Shown: positions 28,680-40,408, counted from the stretch's first letter. The stretch: 64,000 nucleotides of DNA from Fibrobacteraceae bacterium (GCA_017631885.1 JAGBSH010000002.1:1-64000), one strand, 5' to 3'. Notes: a model not told the origin generated them from the letters alone. Made by a program: numbers and translations.

Positions 28680-29411
28680 ATGCCAAAAAAATTGACCTTG
28701 CTCGTAATTCTTTTTTTCTTTTTGTCGTTCTGTATTGCGCAAAACATAAATACTCCTTTTGTTCCAACGCACCCTAAGGAGCCTAAACGCTTTTGTAAAG
28801 AAGCTGAGAAATTCTATGCTTTGATGGAAAAATCTAAAAGCTATGTTGAAATAACTTCTTTAGAAGGACTGGTTTTAGATTTGCGTTATGGGACTTTTGA
28901 AAATTTTTCTGGACACGATTTATATTGTGGCGGTAAAAGGGCTTTTTTACACCGCGATGCAGAGAAAAAATTAAAGAAAGCTATCCAAATTTTAAAACAA
29001 GACTTTCCTGGTTTTACTTTTGTCATTTTTGATGCAGCGCGGCCATTATACGCACAAGAAGCTTTGCGGAAAACAGTAAGAAACACTCCTTATTCGCATT
29101 TTGTTTCAAGCCCAAACCCTGGCGGCATGCATAATTTTGGACTTGCTTTAGATTTGACTTTAAAAGACTCTAATGGTGTTATTCTTGATATGGGAACTGA
29201 TTTTGATTCTTTTGAAGCGGCGGCTGGTAAACAAGGTGAAAAAGAAGCTCTTAAAACAGGACGCCTTTCAACAGAACAAGTTAAGAATCGTGAAATATTA
29301 CGCCAGATTATGAAAAAGGCTGGCTTTATTGCTTTACCTTCTGAATGGTGGCATTTTAATGCCTACCCTTCAAAATACGTTCGCGAAAATTACAACAGAC
29401 TTCCCTTTTAA
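28680..29411 (+). CDS. D-Ala-D-Ala dipeptidase (M15D, VanX/DdpX type)
   Basis: A 243-residue exported zinc peptidase with signal peptide (1-20). The metal motifs GGMHNFGLALDLTL (HxxxxxxD) and EWWHFNAY are intact, as is the DAARPLYAQ block with the conserved Arg. The family cleaves D-Ala-D-Ala, either to recycle wall fragments or as nutrition; vancomycin resistance would need VanH/VanA partners, which are absent here. It is coupled to the upstream outer-membrane receptor gene (three-base gap), so a scavenging role is plausible. Confidence 0.9.
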   Translation: MPKKLTLLVILFFFLSFCIAQNINTPFVPTHPKEPKRFCKEAEKFYALMEKSKSYVEITSLEGLVLDLRYGTFENFSGHDLYCGGKRAFLHRDAEKKLKKAIQILKQDFPGFTFVIFDAARPLYAQEALRKTVRNTPYSHFVSSPNPGGMHNFGLALDLTLKDSNGVILDMGTDFDSFEAAAGKQGEKEALKTGRLSTEQVKNREILRQIMKKAGFIALPSEWWHFNAYPSKYVRENYNRLPF

Positions 29412-29484
29412 AAATATTTTAATTTCTATCTTTTAGGCATAATATTGTGGTTTAAAAATAACCAAAATGGTTGAGGTTTTATTT

Positions 29485-30870
29485 ATGAGTAATTCCAAAA
29501 AAATGTGGGATGGTCGTTTTGAAAGTGGCATGGCTCAAAGTATGATTGATTTGAGTTTTAGTTTGGCTTTTGACCAAGAACTTATTGAAGAAGATATTCA
29601 AGGTTCTATTGCTCACGGAAAAGGACTTGTTGAATCTGGCGTTTTAACAGAAGAAGAATACAGTCAGATTGTTTCTGGTTTGCAAGGGATTCTCGCTGAT
29701 TATAAAAATGGTGTTGCTTTATGGAACGATGGCGACGAAGATGTGCACATGGCCGTTGAACGCGTTTTAACAGAGAGAATCGGGCAATTAGGCAAAAAAA
29801 TCCATACTGGCAGAAGCCGTAACGACCAAGTCAGCACCGATTTTAAACTTTATATGCGCCATCGCGCCGAAGAAATTCTTGTTTTAGAAAAAAATCTAGC
29901 CAATACCCTTTTAGAACTTTCTAAAAAATATATCGGAAAAATTATGCCGGGTTACACGCATTTGCAACAAGCCCAGCCTATTTATTTCAGCCATTATTTA
30001 ATGAGTTTTTTCTTTGCCTTAAGTCGCGATATTTGCAGATTAAAAAACTTCCTTGCTTTACATAAAGAGCTTCCTTTAGGTTCTGGCGCTATTGCAGGGA
30101 GTGCTTTCCCTTACCGCAGAAAACAAGTTGCAAAAGCTCTTGGTTTTGAAGCCCCAAGCCCAAACAGCATTGATGCCGTTAGCCATCGCGACATGGCATT
30201 AGAATTTTTAGCAGACCTTTCTATCGTAGCTTCTACACTTAGTCGTTACGCCGAAGACTTTGTCAACTGGAGTTCTAGCGAATTTTCATTCCTTACATTA
30301 CACGACGCTTTCAGTAGTGGTTCTTCTATGATGCCGCAAAAGAAAAATCCTGATAGTATGGAATTGATTAGAGGCAAATCTGGCAGAATGATTGGGAACT
30401 ACACAGCCCTTTTCACATTGGTAAAAGGCGCTCCTCTTTCTTATAGCCGAGACCTTCAAGAAGATAAAGAACCTGTTATTGATTCTGTAAAAACAGTAAA
30501 AGTTATTCTTCAGGTTATGCAAGAAGCTCTTGAAACCGCAACATTCAATTTTGATAAAATGGAAAATCGCATGTTGCCGGCATTACTTGCAACCGACTTA
30601 GCAGATTTACTTGTAGAATCAGGAATTCCTTTCCGTGATGCTCACCATATTGTAGGTTCTTTAGTTGGCGAAGCGGCAAAACAAAAGAAAGAATTTACAG
30701 AACTTTCTGATGAAGAATGGGAAAATGCCGGCGTAAAATCACCAAAAGAAATCAAAGAAAAATTAACCTTTATTTATTCCATTGAAAGGCGTAATATTGA
30801 AGGCGGAACTGGTTCAAAATCTCTTCAAGGACAATTTGAAAAAGCTGAAGCCTTTTTGAATTCTTTGTAA
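29485..30870 (+). CDS. argH: Argininosuccinate lyase
   Basis: ArgH (461 residues) splits argininosuccinate into arginine and fumarate. It shows MWDGRFESGM, the HTGRSRNDQVSTDFKLYMR block, TGYTHLQ-like PGYTHLQQAQP, and the fumarase/lyase signature GSSMMPQKKNPD with the catalytic Ser. The start at 29485 is chosen since TGAGG lies eight bases upstream; an earlier in-frame ATG at 29467 has no site. Other arg genes are not nearby. Confidence 0.97.
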   Translation: MSNSKKMWDGRFESGMAQSMIDLSFSLAFDQELIEEDIQGSIAHGKGLVESGVLTEEEYSQIVSGLQGILADYKNGVALWNDGDEDVHMAVERVLTERIGQLGKKIHTGRSRNDQVSTDFKLYMRHRAEEILVLEKNLANTLLELSKKYIGKIMPGYTHLQQAQPIYFSHYLMSFFFALSRDICRLKNFLALHKELPLGSGAIAGSAFPYRRKQVAKALGFEAPSPNSIDAVSHRDMALEFLADLSIVASTLSRYAEDFVNWSSSEFSFLTLHDAFSSGSSMMPQKKNPDSMELIRGKSGRMIGNYTALFTLVKGAPLSYSRDLQEDKEPVIDSVKTVKVILQVMQEALETATFNFDKMENRMLPALLATDLADLLVESGIPFRDAHHIVGSLVGEAAKQKKEFTELSDEEWENAGVKSPKEIKEKLTFIYSIERRNIEGGTGSKSLQGQFEKAEAFLNSL

Positions 30871-30945
30871 CGAAAAAACAAAACTTCACACCGGAAAAAC
30901 CTTGTCTGTAATCTAGTGTGATTTAACGTCAAGTTTATAAAAATT

Positions 30946-30977
30946 CCCCTTTGCCGTTAATAAGGCAAAGGGGTTTT
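30946..30977 (+). terminator. Terminator after argH
   Basis: CCCCTTTGCC and GGCAAAGGGG form a 10-bp GC-rich stem with an 8-nt loop, followed by TTTT. Confidence 0.8.
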
Positions 30978-31016
30978 ACTTTGGATTAAAAAATAATACA
31001 ACTTTGAAGTATTACA

Positions 31017-31727
31017 TTATTCTTCTTCAGAAACGTTTACTTCGTCTGGGTTCAATACTTTGATTTCAATTCGACGATTGGCTTTTCTGCCAGATTCTGT
31101 TGCATTATCTGCTTTTGGACGCGTTGGACCATAGCCAACAGCCGTCACCCTATCTGCAGCAATTCCTTTTGAAATCATGTAATTGCGAACACTATTTGCT
31201 CTGTCTTCAGAAAGTTTCTGATTCAATTCTTCTGAACCTTCAGAACTTGTATGACCTTCAATTTCTACTTTGGCTTTAGCGTTTCGCTTTAAGCCTTCAA
31301 TTGAAGCGTTTAACGTTTTCAAAGAACTTGGCACTAATTCAGCACTGCCAGCCTTAAATGTAACACCTACCAATTCTGCACGAGTATCGTCAAATTCTAC
31401 TGTAATGCCACCAGAACTAGCCTTGAGAGAAACATAAGGCGTTTCTCCACATTCAAACGGGCCGGTTAAACTCTGGCAAAGGATTTTATAAGAATCTTCG
31501 CGCGGAATATGGAAAGAAGCTTCGCCATAATTATCGGTGCGCACCGTAATTTTGTTTTTTGGCTTTTTCACACCGACAAAAGTCAATTTTTTATTGCGCT
31601 GCGGGACTTCTTCAAAATTGGTGTAAGTCACACTTAAAACAGCGTGCGTTTTATTGGGCTGCAAATCAGCGGCAAATGCTAAAGTTCCTACAATAAAGCA
31701 AGAAACCATTGTTTTCTTGATATCCAT
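31017..31727 (-). CDS. OmpA-family protein
   Basis: A 236-residue exported protein with signal peptide (ending AFAAD, about residue 20), a beta-sandwich-like middle (VTYTNFEEVPQRNKKLTFVG; YKILCQSLTGPFECGETPY) and a C-terminal OmpA peptidoglycan-binding domain (VEIEGHTSSEGSEELNQKLS, ESGRKANRRIEIKVL). It should tie the envelope to peptidoglycan. The C-terminal tail is acidic. It stands alone. Confidence 0.9.
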   Translation of the reverse strand: MDIKKTMVSCFIVGTLAFAADLQPNKTHAVLSVTYTNFEEVPQRNKKLTFVGVKKPKNKITVRTDNYGEASFHIPREDSYKILCQSLTGPFECGETPYVSLKASSGGITVEFDDTRAELVGVTFKAGSAELVPSSLKTLNASIEGLKRNAKAKVEIEGHTSSEGSEELNQKLSEDRANSVRNYMISKGIAADRVTAVGYGPTRPKADNATESGRKANRRIEIKVLNPDEVNVSEEE

Positions 31728-31908
31728 ATATTCTCCAAACCGTAAAATGCAAAAAGTGTTACTTAATTGATTTTACTTTCTAAAGATAGTAAAGAGATTT
31801 TTTAAAATGTTCTAAAAATCTTGAATAAAACTTACATTAGGTTAAAAAAATCCTTGCCAAATAAAGAGAGAATGCTAATTTTTCACAAACTTTTTTACCG
31901 GAGACATT

Positions 31909-32931
31909 ATGAAACTCAAATTTCTTATTTCTTCTTTACTTGTTTTACTAGGGACAAGCTTTGCTGGTGACAATTATTCCTTGAATTTAAAAGGAAACGT
32001 ACAGACTCAAGCCACAAAATCTATTGAAGATGAAGACAACAATCTTTCTTCCCTCTGGCTTCGCGCGAACCTTGGCGCTGAATACAAATCCGATGCTTTT
32101 GACGCTTTGGTTATGATGCGTATTTTTGCTCCTGAATTCGGTAACAATATCGACGGAAAAAATTACGATAAAATTTTAGCTGATTTATATTGGGTTAATT
32201 ATAAATGGAAATTAGGCGAAAGCACTCTTTTGAATTTTAAACTTGGTCATTGGAAAACGGACTGGTCTCAATCAACACACTTTGGTACTTACATTGATAA
32301 AGACTTGTCTGCTCGAGGTCTTTGGATGCGTGACCAAGCCCACAATGCAATGGAACTCGGGTTTAAGCATGGCTTGTCTCAATTAAATGTTATGCTTGCT
32401 ACAAGTGACAACAAAGCTAATACTGGTTATGTCCGCGTAGAAGAATCTTTGAAGTTTACATTCCCACTTGAAATGAAATTTGCTTACAGAACAAATGCTA
32501 TTGATGTTGTCCAAAATACTTCTTATATCACACACCGTGTAGCTACTTACGCTAGTTTTTCCATTATCCCTAATTTAAGACTTTATGGTGAATTAGCTTG
32601 TTTCTATACACAAGACGAAGACTTGGTTGAAACTGTTCCTAATTTTGTCAGAAAAGATCCAAGTTATTTAAAACCTGGCGAAGCTTGGCTCCCATTCTAT
32701 GTTGGTCTTGAAATCCCGACATTTGGTGTTTTAGACAATTTCTTATTTGAAGTGGAATATATTAAAGACCGCGATGAAGTTTCTGCAAAACAACCTAATG
32801 CAAGTGAACTTGCTTGGACTGCAGCTTTAGTGAAAAAACTTGGTAAGTCCAAACTCCAATTCAGTGTTTATAGCGAAGAAGAATTAAACGATATCGGGCT
32901 TGCCTTCCGCTTGACTTCTACTATCCGATAA
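31909..32931 (+). CDS. Porin-like outer membrane beta-barrel protein
   Basis: A 340-residue protein with signal peptide (1-19, LGTSFAG). The mature chain is a run of short amphipathic strands with many Trp and Tyr residues (LYWVNYKWKLGESTLLNFKLG, YVGLEIPTFGVLDNFLFEVEY) and ends with LTSTIR, fitting a beta barrel of roughly 14-16 strands. No family was recognised. GGAG precedes the ATG. A strong terminator follows. Confidence 0.75.
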   Translation: MKLKFLISSLLVLLGTSFAGDNYSLNLKGNVQTQATKSIEDEDNNLSSLWLRANLGAEYKSDAFDALVMMRIFAPEFGNNIDGKNYDKILADLYWVNYKWKLGESTLLNFKLGHWKTDWSQSTHFGTYIDKDLSARGLWMRDQAHNAMELGFKHGLSQLNVMLATSDNKANTGYVRVEESLKFTFPLEMKFAYRTNAIDVVQNTSYITHRVATYASFSIIPNLRLYGELACFYTQDEDLVETVPNFVRKDPSYLKPGEAWLPFYVGLEIPTFGVLDNFLFEVEYIKDRDEVSAKQPNASELAWTAALVKKLGKSKLQFSVYSEEELNDIGLAFRLTSTIR

Positions 32932-32954
32932 TTTTTCTTTTAAATTTTGTAGTT

Positions 32955-32984
32955 AAAAACGCTAGTTTTCTAGCGTTTTTTTAT
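32955..32984 (+). terminator. Terminator after porin-like gene
   Basis: AAAAACGCTAG and CTAGCGTTTTT form an 11-bp stem with a 4-nt loop ending in a T run. Confidence 0.85.
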
Positions 32985-33046
32985 TGTATACAGAAAACTA
33001 CCGGCTACGCCGGTAGTTCCGTAAAAGCCTTCTGGCGGTCATGAAA

Positions 33047-33109
33047 AAATCCTTTGACTATTATTGAAATGCGGTCTGCCAACTGCGTAACAATAATCAC
33101 AAAGGATTT
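33047..33109 (+). promoter_or_regulatory. RBS-sequestering hairpin upstream of tnpA
   Basis: Positions 33047-33066 and 33091-33109 pair over almost their full length (AAATCCTTTG with CAAAGGATTT, then TATTATTG with CAATAAT). The right arm contains AAAGGA, the ribosome-binding site of the transposase, so folding would block translation. The same device is known in IS200 of enterobacteria. Confidence 0.7.
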
Positions 33110-33112
33110 AAA

Positions 33113-33538
33113 ATGAATGATAGAAATAAATCGACAGCACATACCACATGGAATTGCAAGTACCACATCGTGTTTGCACCAAAGTTCAGAAGGAAGATAC
33201 TCTACAACCAGAAACGGGAAATCGTAGGAAAAATTCTAAGGAAACTTTGTGAATGGAAGGATGTGGAGATAATTGCGGCGGAGGTTTGCCCTGACCATAT
33301 ACATATGCTTGTGGCGATACCGCCCAAACTCTCGGTATCAAGTTTCATGGGATATTTGAAGGGAAAGAGCAGTCTGGAATTGTTTGATACAATCCCAGAA
33401 CTGAAAAACAAGTACAGGAACCGAGTGTTTTGGTGTCGTGGTTACTATGTTGACACTGCTGGTAAAAACGCAGACCGAATTAAGGCGTATATACGACAAC
33501 AATTAGAGGAGGATGATAATGCAAGTATTTTTCTGTAA
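33113..33538 (+). CDS. tnpA: IS200/IS605-family transposase TnpA
   Basis: A 141-residue Y1-type HUH transposase. The HUH motif is CPDHIHMLVAIPP, the catalytic tyrosine lies in FWCRGYYVDTAGKNADRIK, and the TTWNCKYHIVFAPKFRRK N-terminus is the family hallmark. Length is full and no stop interrupts it, so it could be active. It would catalyse single-strand transposition at the flanking hairpins. Confidence 0.95.
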   Translation: MNDRNKSTAHTTWNCKYHIVFAPKFRRKILYNQKREIVGKILRKLCEWKDVEIIAAEVCPDHIHMLVAIPPKLSVSSFMGYLKGKSSLELFDTIPELKNKYRNRVFWCRGYYVDTAGKNADRIKAYIRQQLEEDDNASIFL

Positions 33539-33602
33539 AACTTCGCAAGCGAGTGTCGCGGCAGATGAGCTTGCTCAATCTGACATGACCGAGCGCAGAA
33601 AG

Positions 33603-34433
33603 TTTCTGTAAAATAAAAGAAAAAAACGGGAATTAATTTGTTTTAGTAGAAAGATAAGCATTTTCATTCATCCAATCTTCATTTTTTTCCATAAGGATAG
33701 CGCCTATGAGATGTTCGCTAGATTCAATGTTTGGAAAAACGCCTATTATTTGTGTACGCCTTTTTATTTCACGATTTAACCTTTCTATGCAATTAGATGT
33801 TCTTATTTTTGACCACCAAAATTCATGAAAATCAAAATATGTTAATGAATCTTCCACGTTTTTTTTCTAGCCAATTTGCAACATCAACAACTGAACCATT
33901 AATTCTAACACGCTGGTATTCTGCATCAACAAACAATACAGAATATTCACCCAGAGGCCTGTTTTTAAATAAATTAAGTTCCTCATCAATTCTTTTGGCT
34001 GCATTAGATACCTGTGTAGAACTAACTTCTAATCCGCACATTTCTTCTAAAATTTTTGTGACATTACGAGTAGAAACTCCGTGTAAATACATTTCCATCA
34101 TCGCTATGGTTAATGCTCTTTCAGAACGTAAGCCTTTGCTTAACGATTTAGGATAAAAATCAGAATTTCTAGTTTGTGGTATTGCAAATGTAATAGGTCC
34201 CACTCGCGTGTTCAATGTTTTGGGTTTAAAACCATTAGCATAACCATTTCGCTTTTTTGTCCTTTCATAGGCATGAGCGTTCAGAAACTTTGCTCATTCC
34301 ATTCGCATGGCTTCATTTAATCCAATCCGTAACAATTCCTGAATATAATCAGGTCCATTGTTGATAAGAGTTTCTAAAAGTTCAGAGTTTATATTTATTT
34401 CCCAAAAAAATACAATTCATTAATTTACAGAAA
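33603..34433 (-). mobile_element. Decayed IS256-type element
   Basis: The ends carry inverted repeats: TTTCTGTAAAATAA at 33603-33616 and the reverse complement of TTTCTGTAAATTAA at 34420-34433 (13 of 14 bases match). The interior holds a broken IS256/Mutator-type transposase. At about 830 bp it is well short of a full IS256 (about 1.3 kb), as expected after internal deletion. No target duplication was seen. Confidence 0.75.
33633..34398 (-). pseudogene. IS256-family transposase remnant
   Basis: Three lesions are visible. The presumed start codon is ATA (34396-34398) before NINSELLETLINNGPDYIQELL. An in-frame TGA interrupts MRME*AKFLNAHAYERTKKRNGY. The central catalytic part is deleted: the chain jumps from FVDAEYQRVRINGSVVDVANWLEKK to the C-terminal FDFHEFWWSKIRTSNCIERLNREIKRRTQ through a frame change near 33850. 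The remaining blocks (RSERALTIAMMEMYLHGVST) are clearly IS256/Mutator. It cannot make an active enzyme. Confidence 0.9.
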
Positions 34434-34489
34434 AAAATTACACATTCGAGGAGGATAAATTGGGCGAACAACAGTCTATGTTTGACAAG

Positions 34490-34625
34490 TAGTGCCCGTT
34501 TACGGGCGGCCTAGTAAGGACTCTTGCAGGTGGCAGATTGACGTGCGCGCCCTTGCACGCCGCTAGTATTGTAGGGCTACGCCCGTATATGAAGAACCGC
34601 CGGCTTCGCCGGCGGGTCACGTTTT
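34490..34625. other. GC-rich hairpin cluster, possible ncRNA or repeat
   Basis: A GC-rich island in AT-rich surroundings. It holds CCCG-TTTA-CGGG (near 34494-34505), GGGC-TAC-GCCC (34574-34584) and CCGCCGGC-TTC-GCCGGCGG (34597-34615), the last followed by TCACGTTTTTATTG, which on the plus strand looks like a terminator. A 60-codon frame across it on the minus strand has unnatural composition and is not believed. It may be a small RNA or remains of a mobile element. Confidence 0.4.
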
Positions 34626-35275
34626 TATTGTATAACTACCCCTACAATTGACGAATCTTTATAAGATGAATTGGCGCAAAAAGTCCGAGTTTTTGAAATG
34701 TAAGGGTCAGGACACGAAAAAGATATATCGTCGGGTTCTTGATACCATTCAGCAAGTGTAAAGCAAGAATCCTGCAAATCAACATTAAGTAATATAGAAT
34801 CATGCTGAGCGATAAAGGGTTCAGAATGATATTGTTCATCTATTATAAGACTGCCTCGTTGAATTCTCCATTTGATAAAAATGGAATCTGTTTTTAAAAG
34901 GAATTTATGCCATCTTTCGCCTTCAACTGGCATTATATAATAAGAACCAGACATATATTCCATTGTATCCGCTATAATTTCTTTACTGTTTGAATCTGAA
35001 AAATGTTCCCATATTTGGGTATAAAAAAACGTTGAATCATCACGTAATTCCAGATTTTCTTTAAAAAAAACATGATGGTAAAAATACTCCATTTTGTTTT
35101 TGGATGTATTAAATCTTTCCTCTACGTATAAATGATATTCCCTAAACGAATAATACTTATTTATTCCAACTTCTTTCCCATAATTTCCTGTACTTCCAGC
35201 ACAATTATCATAAGAATCAATCAAACTACATCCTAAAATTATTATTGAAAGGAAATAAATAATAATTAACCTCAT
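34625..35275 (-). CDS. Lipoprotein, unknown
   Basis: A 216-residue protein with a lipoprotein signal (MRLIIIYFLSIIILGC, Cys 16). The mature part begins SLIDSYDNCAGSTGNYGKEVG and is rich in Tyr, Ser and Asp. It contains four further cysteines that may pair. No family recognised. It lies beside insertion-sequence debris and has more AT-rich codon use than its neighbours, which suggests acquired or orphan DNA. An alternative frame over the same 3' end is a shadow. Confidence 0.7.
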   Translation of the reverse strand: MRLIIIYFLSIIILGCSLIDSYDNCAGSTGNYGKEVGINKYYSFREYHLYVEERFNTSKNKMEYFYHHVFFKENLELRDDSTFFYTQIWEHFSDSNSKEIIADTMEYMSGSYYIMPVEGERWHKFLLKTDSIFIKWRIQRGSLIIDEQYHSEPFIAQHDSILLNVDLQDSCFTLAEWYQEPDDISFSCPDPYISKTRTFCANSSYKDSSIVGVVIQ

Positions 35276-37941
<2,666 letters not shown>

Positions 37942-37942
<1 letters not shown>

Positions 37943-39105
37943 TGGCGATAGACCAGACTAAACTCCCGGAACGTGCCATTCTCGTTGGCATTTCAACCCC
38001 AAAACTCCGGGGGCGTTTGGCTTTGGAACATTTAGAAGAGTTGCGGCGTTTAGCTGAAACGGCTGGAGCTGAAGTTGTTGAAACTTTTATGCAAAATCTT
38101 CAGGCGTTTAACCCTTCTACTTTAATTGGTGAAGGTAAAATTGAAGAAATAAGACAAGCACTTGAAAATCAAAAAGTCAAAATGCTTGTTTTTGACGAAG
38201 ACCTTTCTGGTTCTCAAGTCAGGAACTTGGAAAATCGTTTGCCCGGTATAAAAGTTTTAGACAGAACAGGCCTTATTCTTGATATTTTTGCCAAACACGC
38301 TATTACTGCCGAAAGCCGTTTGATGGTTGAAATTGCGCAATTACAATACATTATGCCACGCCTTACAAGAGCATGGACGCATTTATGTAGGCAACATAAT
38401 GGCGGTATTGGCACAAAAGGTCCGGGCGAAACCCAACTTGAAACGGATAGACGCCTTATCCGCAACAGAATTCGCGATTTAAAAAAGAAATTGCAAAAAA
38501 TAGAATCCGCACGCGATAGAGCCGCAGAAAAACGTTATGATATTTTTCATGTGGGGATTGTTGGCTATACAAACGCCGGCAAAAGTACTCTTACTAATCG
38601 CTTAACTGGTGCAGATGTTTATGTCGAAAATAAACTTTTTGCAACACTTGATTCTACGACTAGAAAACTTTATCTCGGAAACGGAAATTCTATTATCCTT
38701 TCTGATACGGTTGGATTTATTAGAAAACTTCCCCACCATTTAGTTGAAACATTCAGAAGCACCCTTGGAATCGCGGCTCACGCCGATTGCCTTTTAGAAG
38801 TTGTTGATGCTTCTGCATTAGATTATAAAGAACATTTAGAAGTCACTCAAAAAGTTCTTTCTTCTATTGTTGACGAAACTATTCCAAGAATTCTCGTTTT
38901 TAACAAAGCAGAAAGTGCTTCAAAAGAACGCCGTGAAGAATTACTCGCTAACTACCCCGACGCTTTACAAATAAGTGCGCTTGAAAACATCGGCACCGAA
39001 GCGCTACGTTTAAAATTTATTGACCTTTGGAATGTTTGGGCAAAAAAGCGCAATTTAAAGCAACAAGAAGAATTAAAAATTGCCGAAGGATGGACTCATG
39101 AATAA
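37942..39105 (+). CDS. hflX: GTPase HflX
   Basis: HflX (387 residues) is a ribosome-binding GTPase that splits stalled ribosomes in stress. The N-terminal domain is followed by the glycine-rich GGIGTKGPGETQLETDRRLI linker, then the G domain: GYTNAGKSTLTNRL (G1), DTVGFIRKLPHHLVETF (G3), FNKAES (G4) and SALENIGTE (G5). It begins one base inside the icd stop and overlaps pgpA by eight bases. Confidence 0.95.
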
Positions 39106-39586
39106 ACCATGGAAAAAAACGGATAAATTTACGTTTTTAATAACCACCTTTTTAGGCTCAGGAACTCTCCCCAAAATGCCTGGAACTTATGGGAGTTTAG
39201 CGGCAGCACTTTTAGCCTACCCATTAGCGAAAATATCTTTTATGGGTTGCTTTGCGTTACTTGCTATTTGCGTTTTTTTCTTAGGGATTCCTTTTGCTAA
39301 AAAGGCAATGAAAGACACAAATTCAGAAGACCCTGGTTGGATTGTTATCGATGAAGTTTCTGGGCAATGGATGGCATTTGCATTTATTGCACCAGAAATT
39401 ATTTTGCAATACCCCTGGCTTATTTTAATCGGATTTGCTTTGTTCCGTTTCTTTGATATTTTAAAACCACTCGGTATCAAAAAATTAGAAGCCTTGCCTG
39501 GCGCTTTAGGCGTTATGGCCGATGATTTACTTGGCGGAATTTATGCTGGGCTCATTCTTTTTGCTGGTGTTTATTTTATTTTCTAA
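39098..39586 (+). CDS. pgpA: Phosphatidylglycerophosphatase A
   Basis: PgpA (162 residues) removes phosphate from phosphatidylglycerophosphate to give phosphatidylglycerol. The motif FLGSGTLPKMPGTYGSLAA at the N-terminus and WIVIDEVSGQW and ALPGALGVMADDLLGGIYAG blocks are diagnostic; about four membrane helices. The ATG at 39098 follows GAAGGA with seven-base spacing, better than a TTG at 39080. It overlaps hflX by eight bases and the convergent suhB-like gene by eleven. Confidence 0.94.
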   Translation: MNKPWKKTDKFTFLITTFLGSGTLPKMPGTYGSLAAALLAYPLAKISFMGCFALLAICVFFLGIPFAKKAMKDTNSEDPGWIVIDEVSGQWMAFAFIAPEIILQYPWLILIGFALFRFFDILKPLGIKKLEALPGALGVMADDLLGGIYAGLILFAGVYFIF

Positions 39587-40376
39587 GAATTTCTAAAAAA
39601 TTTTCGTGTAAAATACCATTTGAAAAAAGAGCTTGTTCGCCATCAATAAATTGAAGTGGATTTCCGTCTAAACGTGTAGCTTTTCCACCTGCTTCTTCAA
39701 CAAGTAAAGCAATCCCTGCAATATCCCAAGGATAACTCATAGTCATTACAAAAGCGTCTAAATGCCCTGCTGCTAAAAAACTCCCTTCTGTAACCGCAGA
39801 ACCAAAGCATTTGACTCGCATACAATTTTTAGCCTCTGCTGAAAAATTCTTTAAATTTTCATTATGAATTTTTTCGACATCGCCAACATTAAAATCGCCA
39901 TTTGAAACAATCGCTTGTTCCATTACAGACGTTTCACTCACAAAAATTCGTTTGCCATTCAAAAAGCAACCACCGCCTTGATACGCAATAAACATTTCAG
40001 AAAGTTTTGGCAAGTAGCAAAGAGCAAGTATTGGTTTTGAATCATAAAGCAAAGCAACAGAAACGCCCCATAAAGGAAGCCCTCGACTAAAATTAACTGT
40101 ACCATCCAAAGGATCAATTACCCATGTCCACAAAGAAGGATTTTCTTTTTCGATACGCCCGGCTTCTTCTGTCCGAATAGAATGCTCTGGAAATAATTTT
40201 GAAATTCCTTCCACAATTATTTTTTCACTTGAAATATCTGCAGATGTCACGACATCTTTTGCACTTTTATAGCGCACATCGGTTAAATTGTCCTGGAGAC
40301 TTAAAGCAGAAAGCCCTGCTTCTCTAACAATAGGTTCTACAGATAAAAGCATTTCTTTTAATGTTGCTTTGTCCAT
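39576..40376 (-). CDS. Inositol monophosphatase family protein (SuhB-like)
   Basis: A 266-residue phosphatase. Metal motifs are TEEAGRIE, WVIDPLDGTVNFSRGLPLW and YPWDIAGIALLVEEAGGK, all intact. The family hydrolyses inositol phosphates or related sugar phosphates (CysQ, SuhB); which one cannot be told. It lies downstream of gyrA, separated by a terminator, and overlaps pgpA tail to tail. Confidence 0.92.
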   Translation of the reverse strand: MDKATLKEMLLSVEPIVREAGLSALSLQDNLTDVRYKSAKDVVTSADISSEKIIVEGISKLFPEHSIRTEEAGRIEKENPSLWTWVIDPLDGTVNFSRGLPLWGVSVALLYDSKPILALCYLPKLSEMFIAYQGGGCFLNGKRIFVSETSVMEQAIVSNGDFNVGDVEKIHNENLKNFSAEAKNCMRVKCFGSAVTEGSFLAAGHLDAFVMTMSYPWDIAGIALLVEEAGGKATRLDGNPLQFIDGEQALFSNGILHENFLEILRK

Positions 40377-40408
40377 AATATTCCTTTTTTTAACTTAACT
40401 CTGCTAAA

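Larger units (their letters stand above)
32998..33602 (+). mobile_element. IS200-type insertion element
   Basis: The limits are approximate. The left end has a perfect hairpin CTACCGGC-TAC-GCCGGTAG (32998-33016). The right side has an imperfect hairpin at 33562-33582 (CAGAT-GAGC-TT-GCTC-AATCTG). A single HUH transposase gene lies between and no tnpB accompanies it, which is the IS200 layout. Such elements have subterminal hairpins rather than inverted repeats. Confidence 0.7.

Noticed and set aside
28680-29411. Vancomycin-resistance gene vanX
   Set aside because: No vanH, vanA or vanR/S adjoin and the organism appears Gram-negative; a wall-recycling or nutritional dipeptidase is more likely.
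33113-33602. IS605 element with TnpB and guide RNA
   Set aside because: Only tnpA is present; downstream sequence encodes no RuvC-type protein.
34438-34620. 60-codon frame over the GC-rich hairpins
   Set aside because: Composition follows the hairpins (Arg- and Pro-rich), there is no RBS and no recognisable protein.
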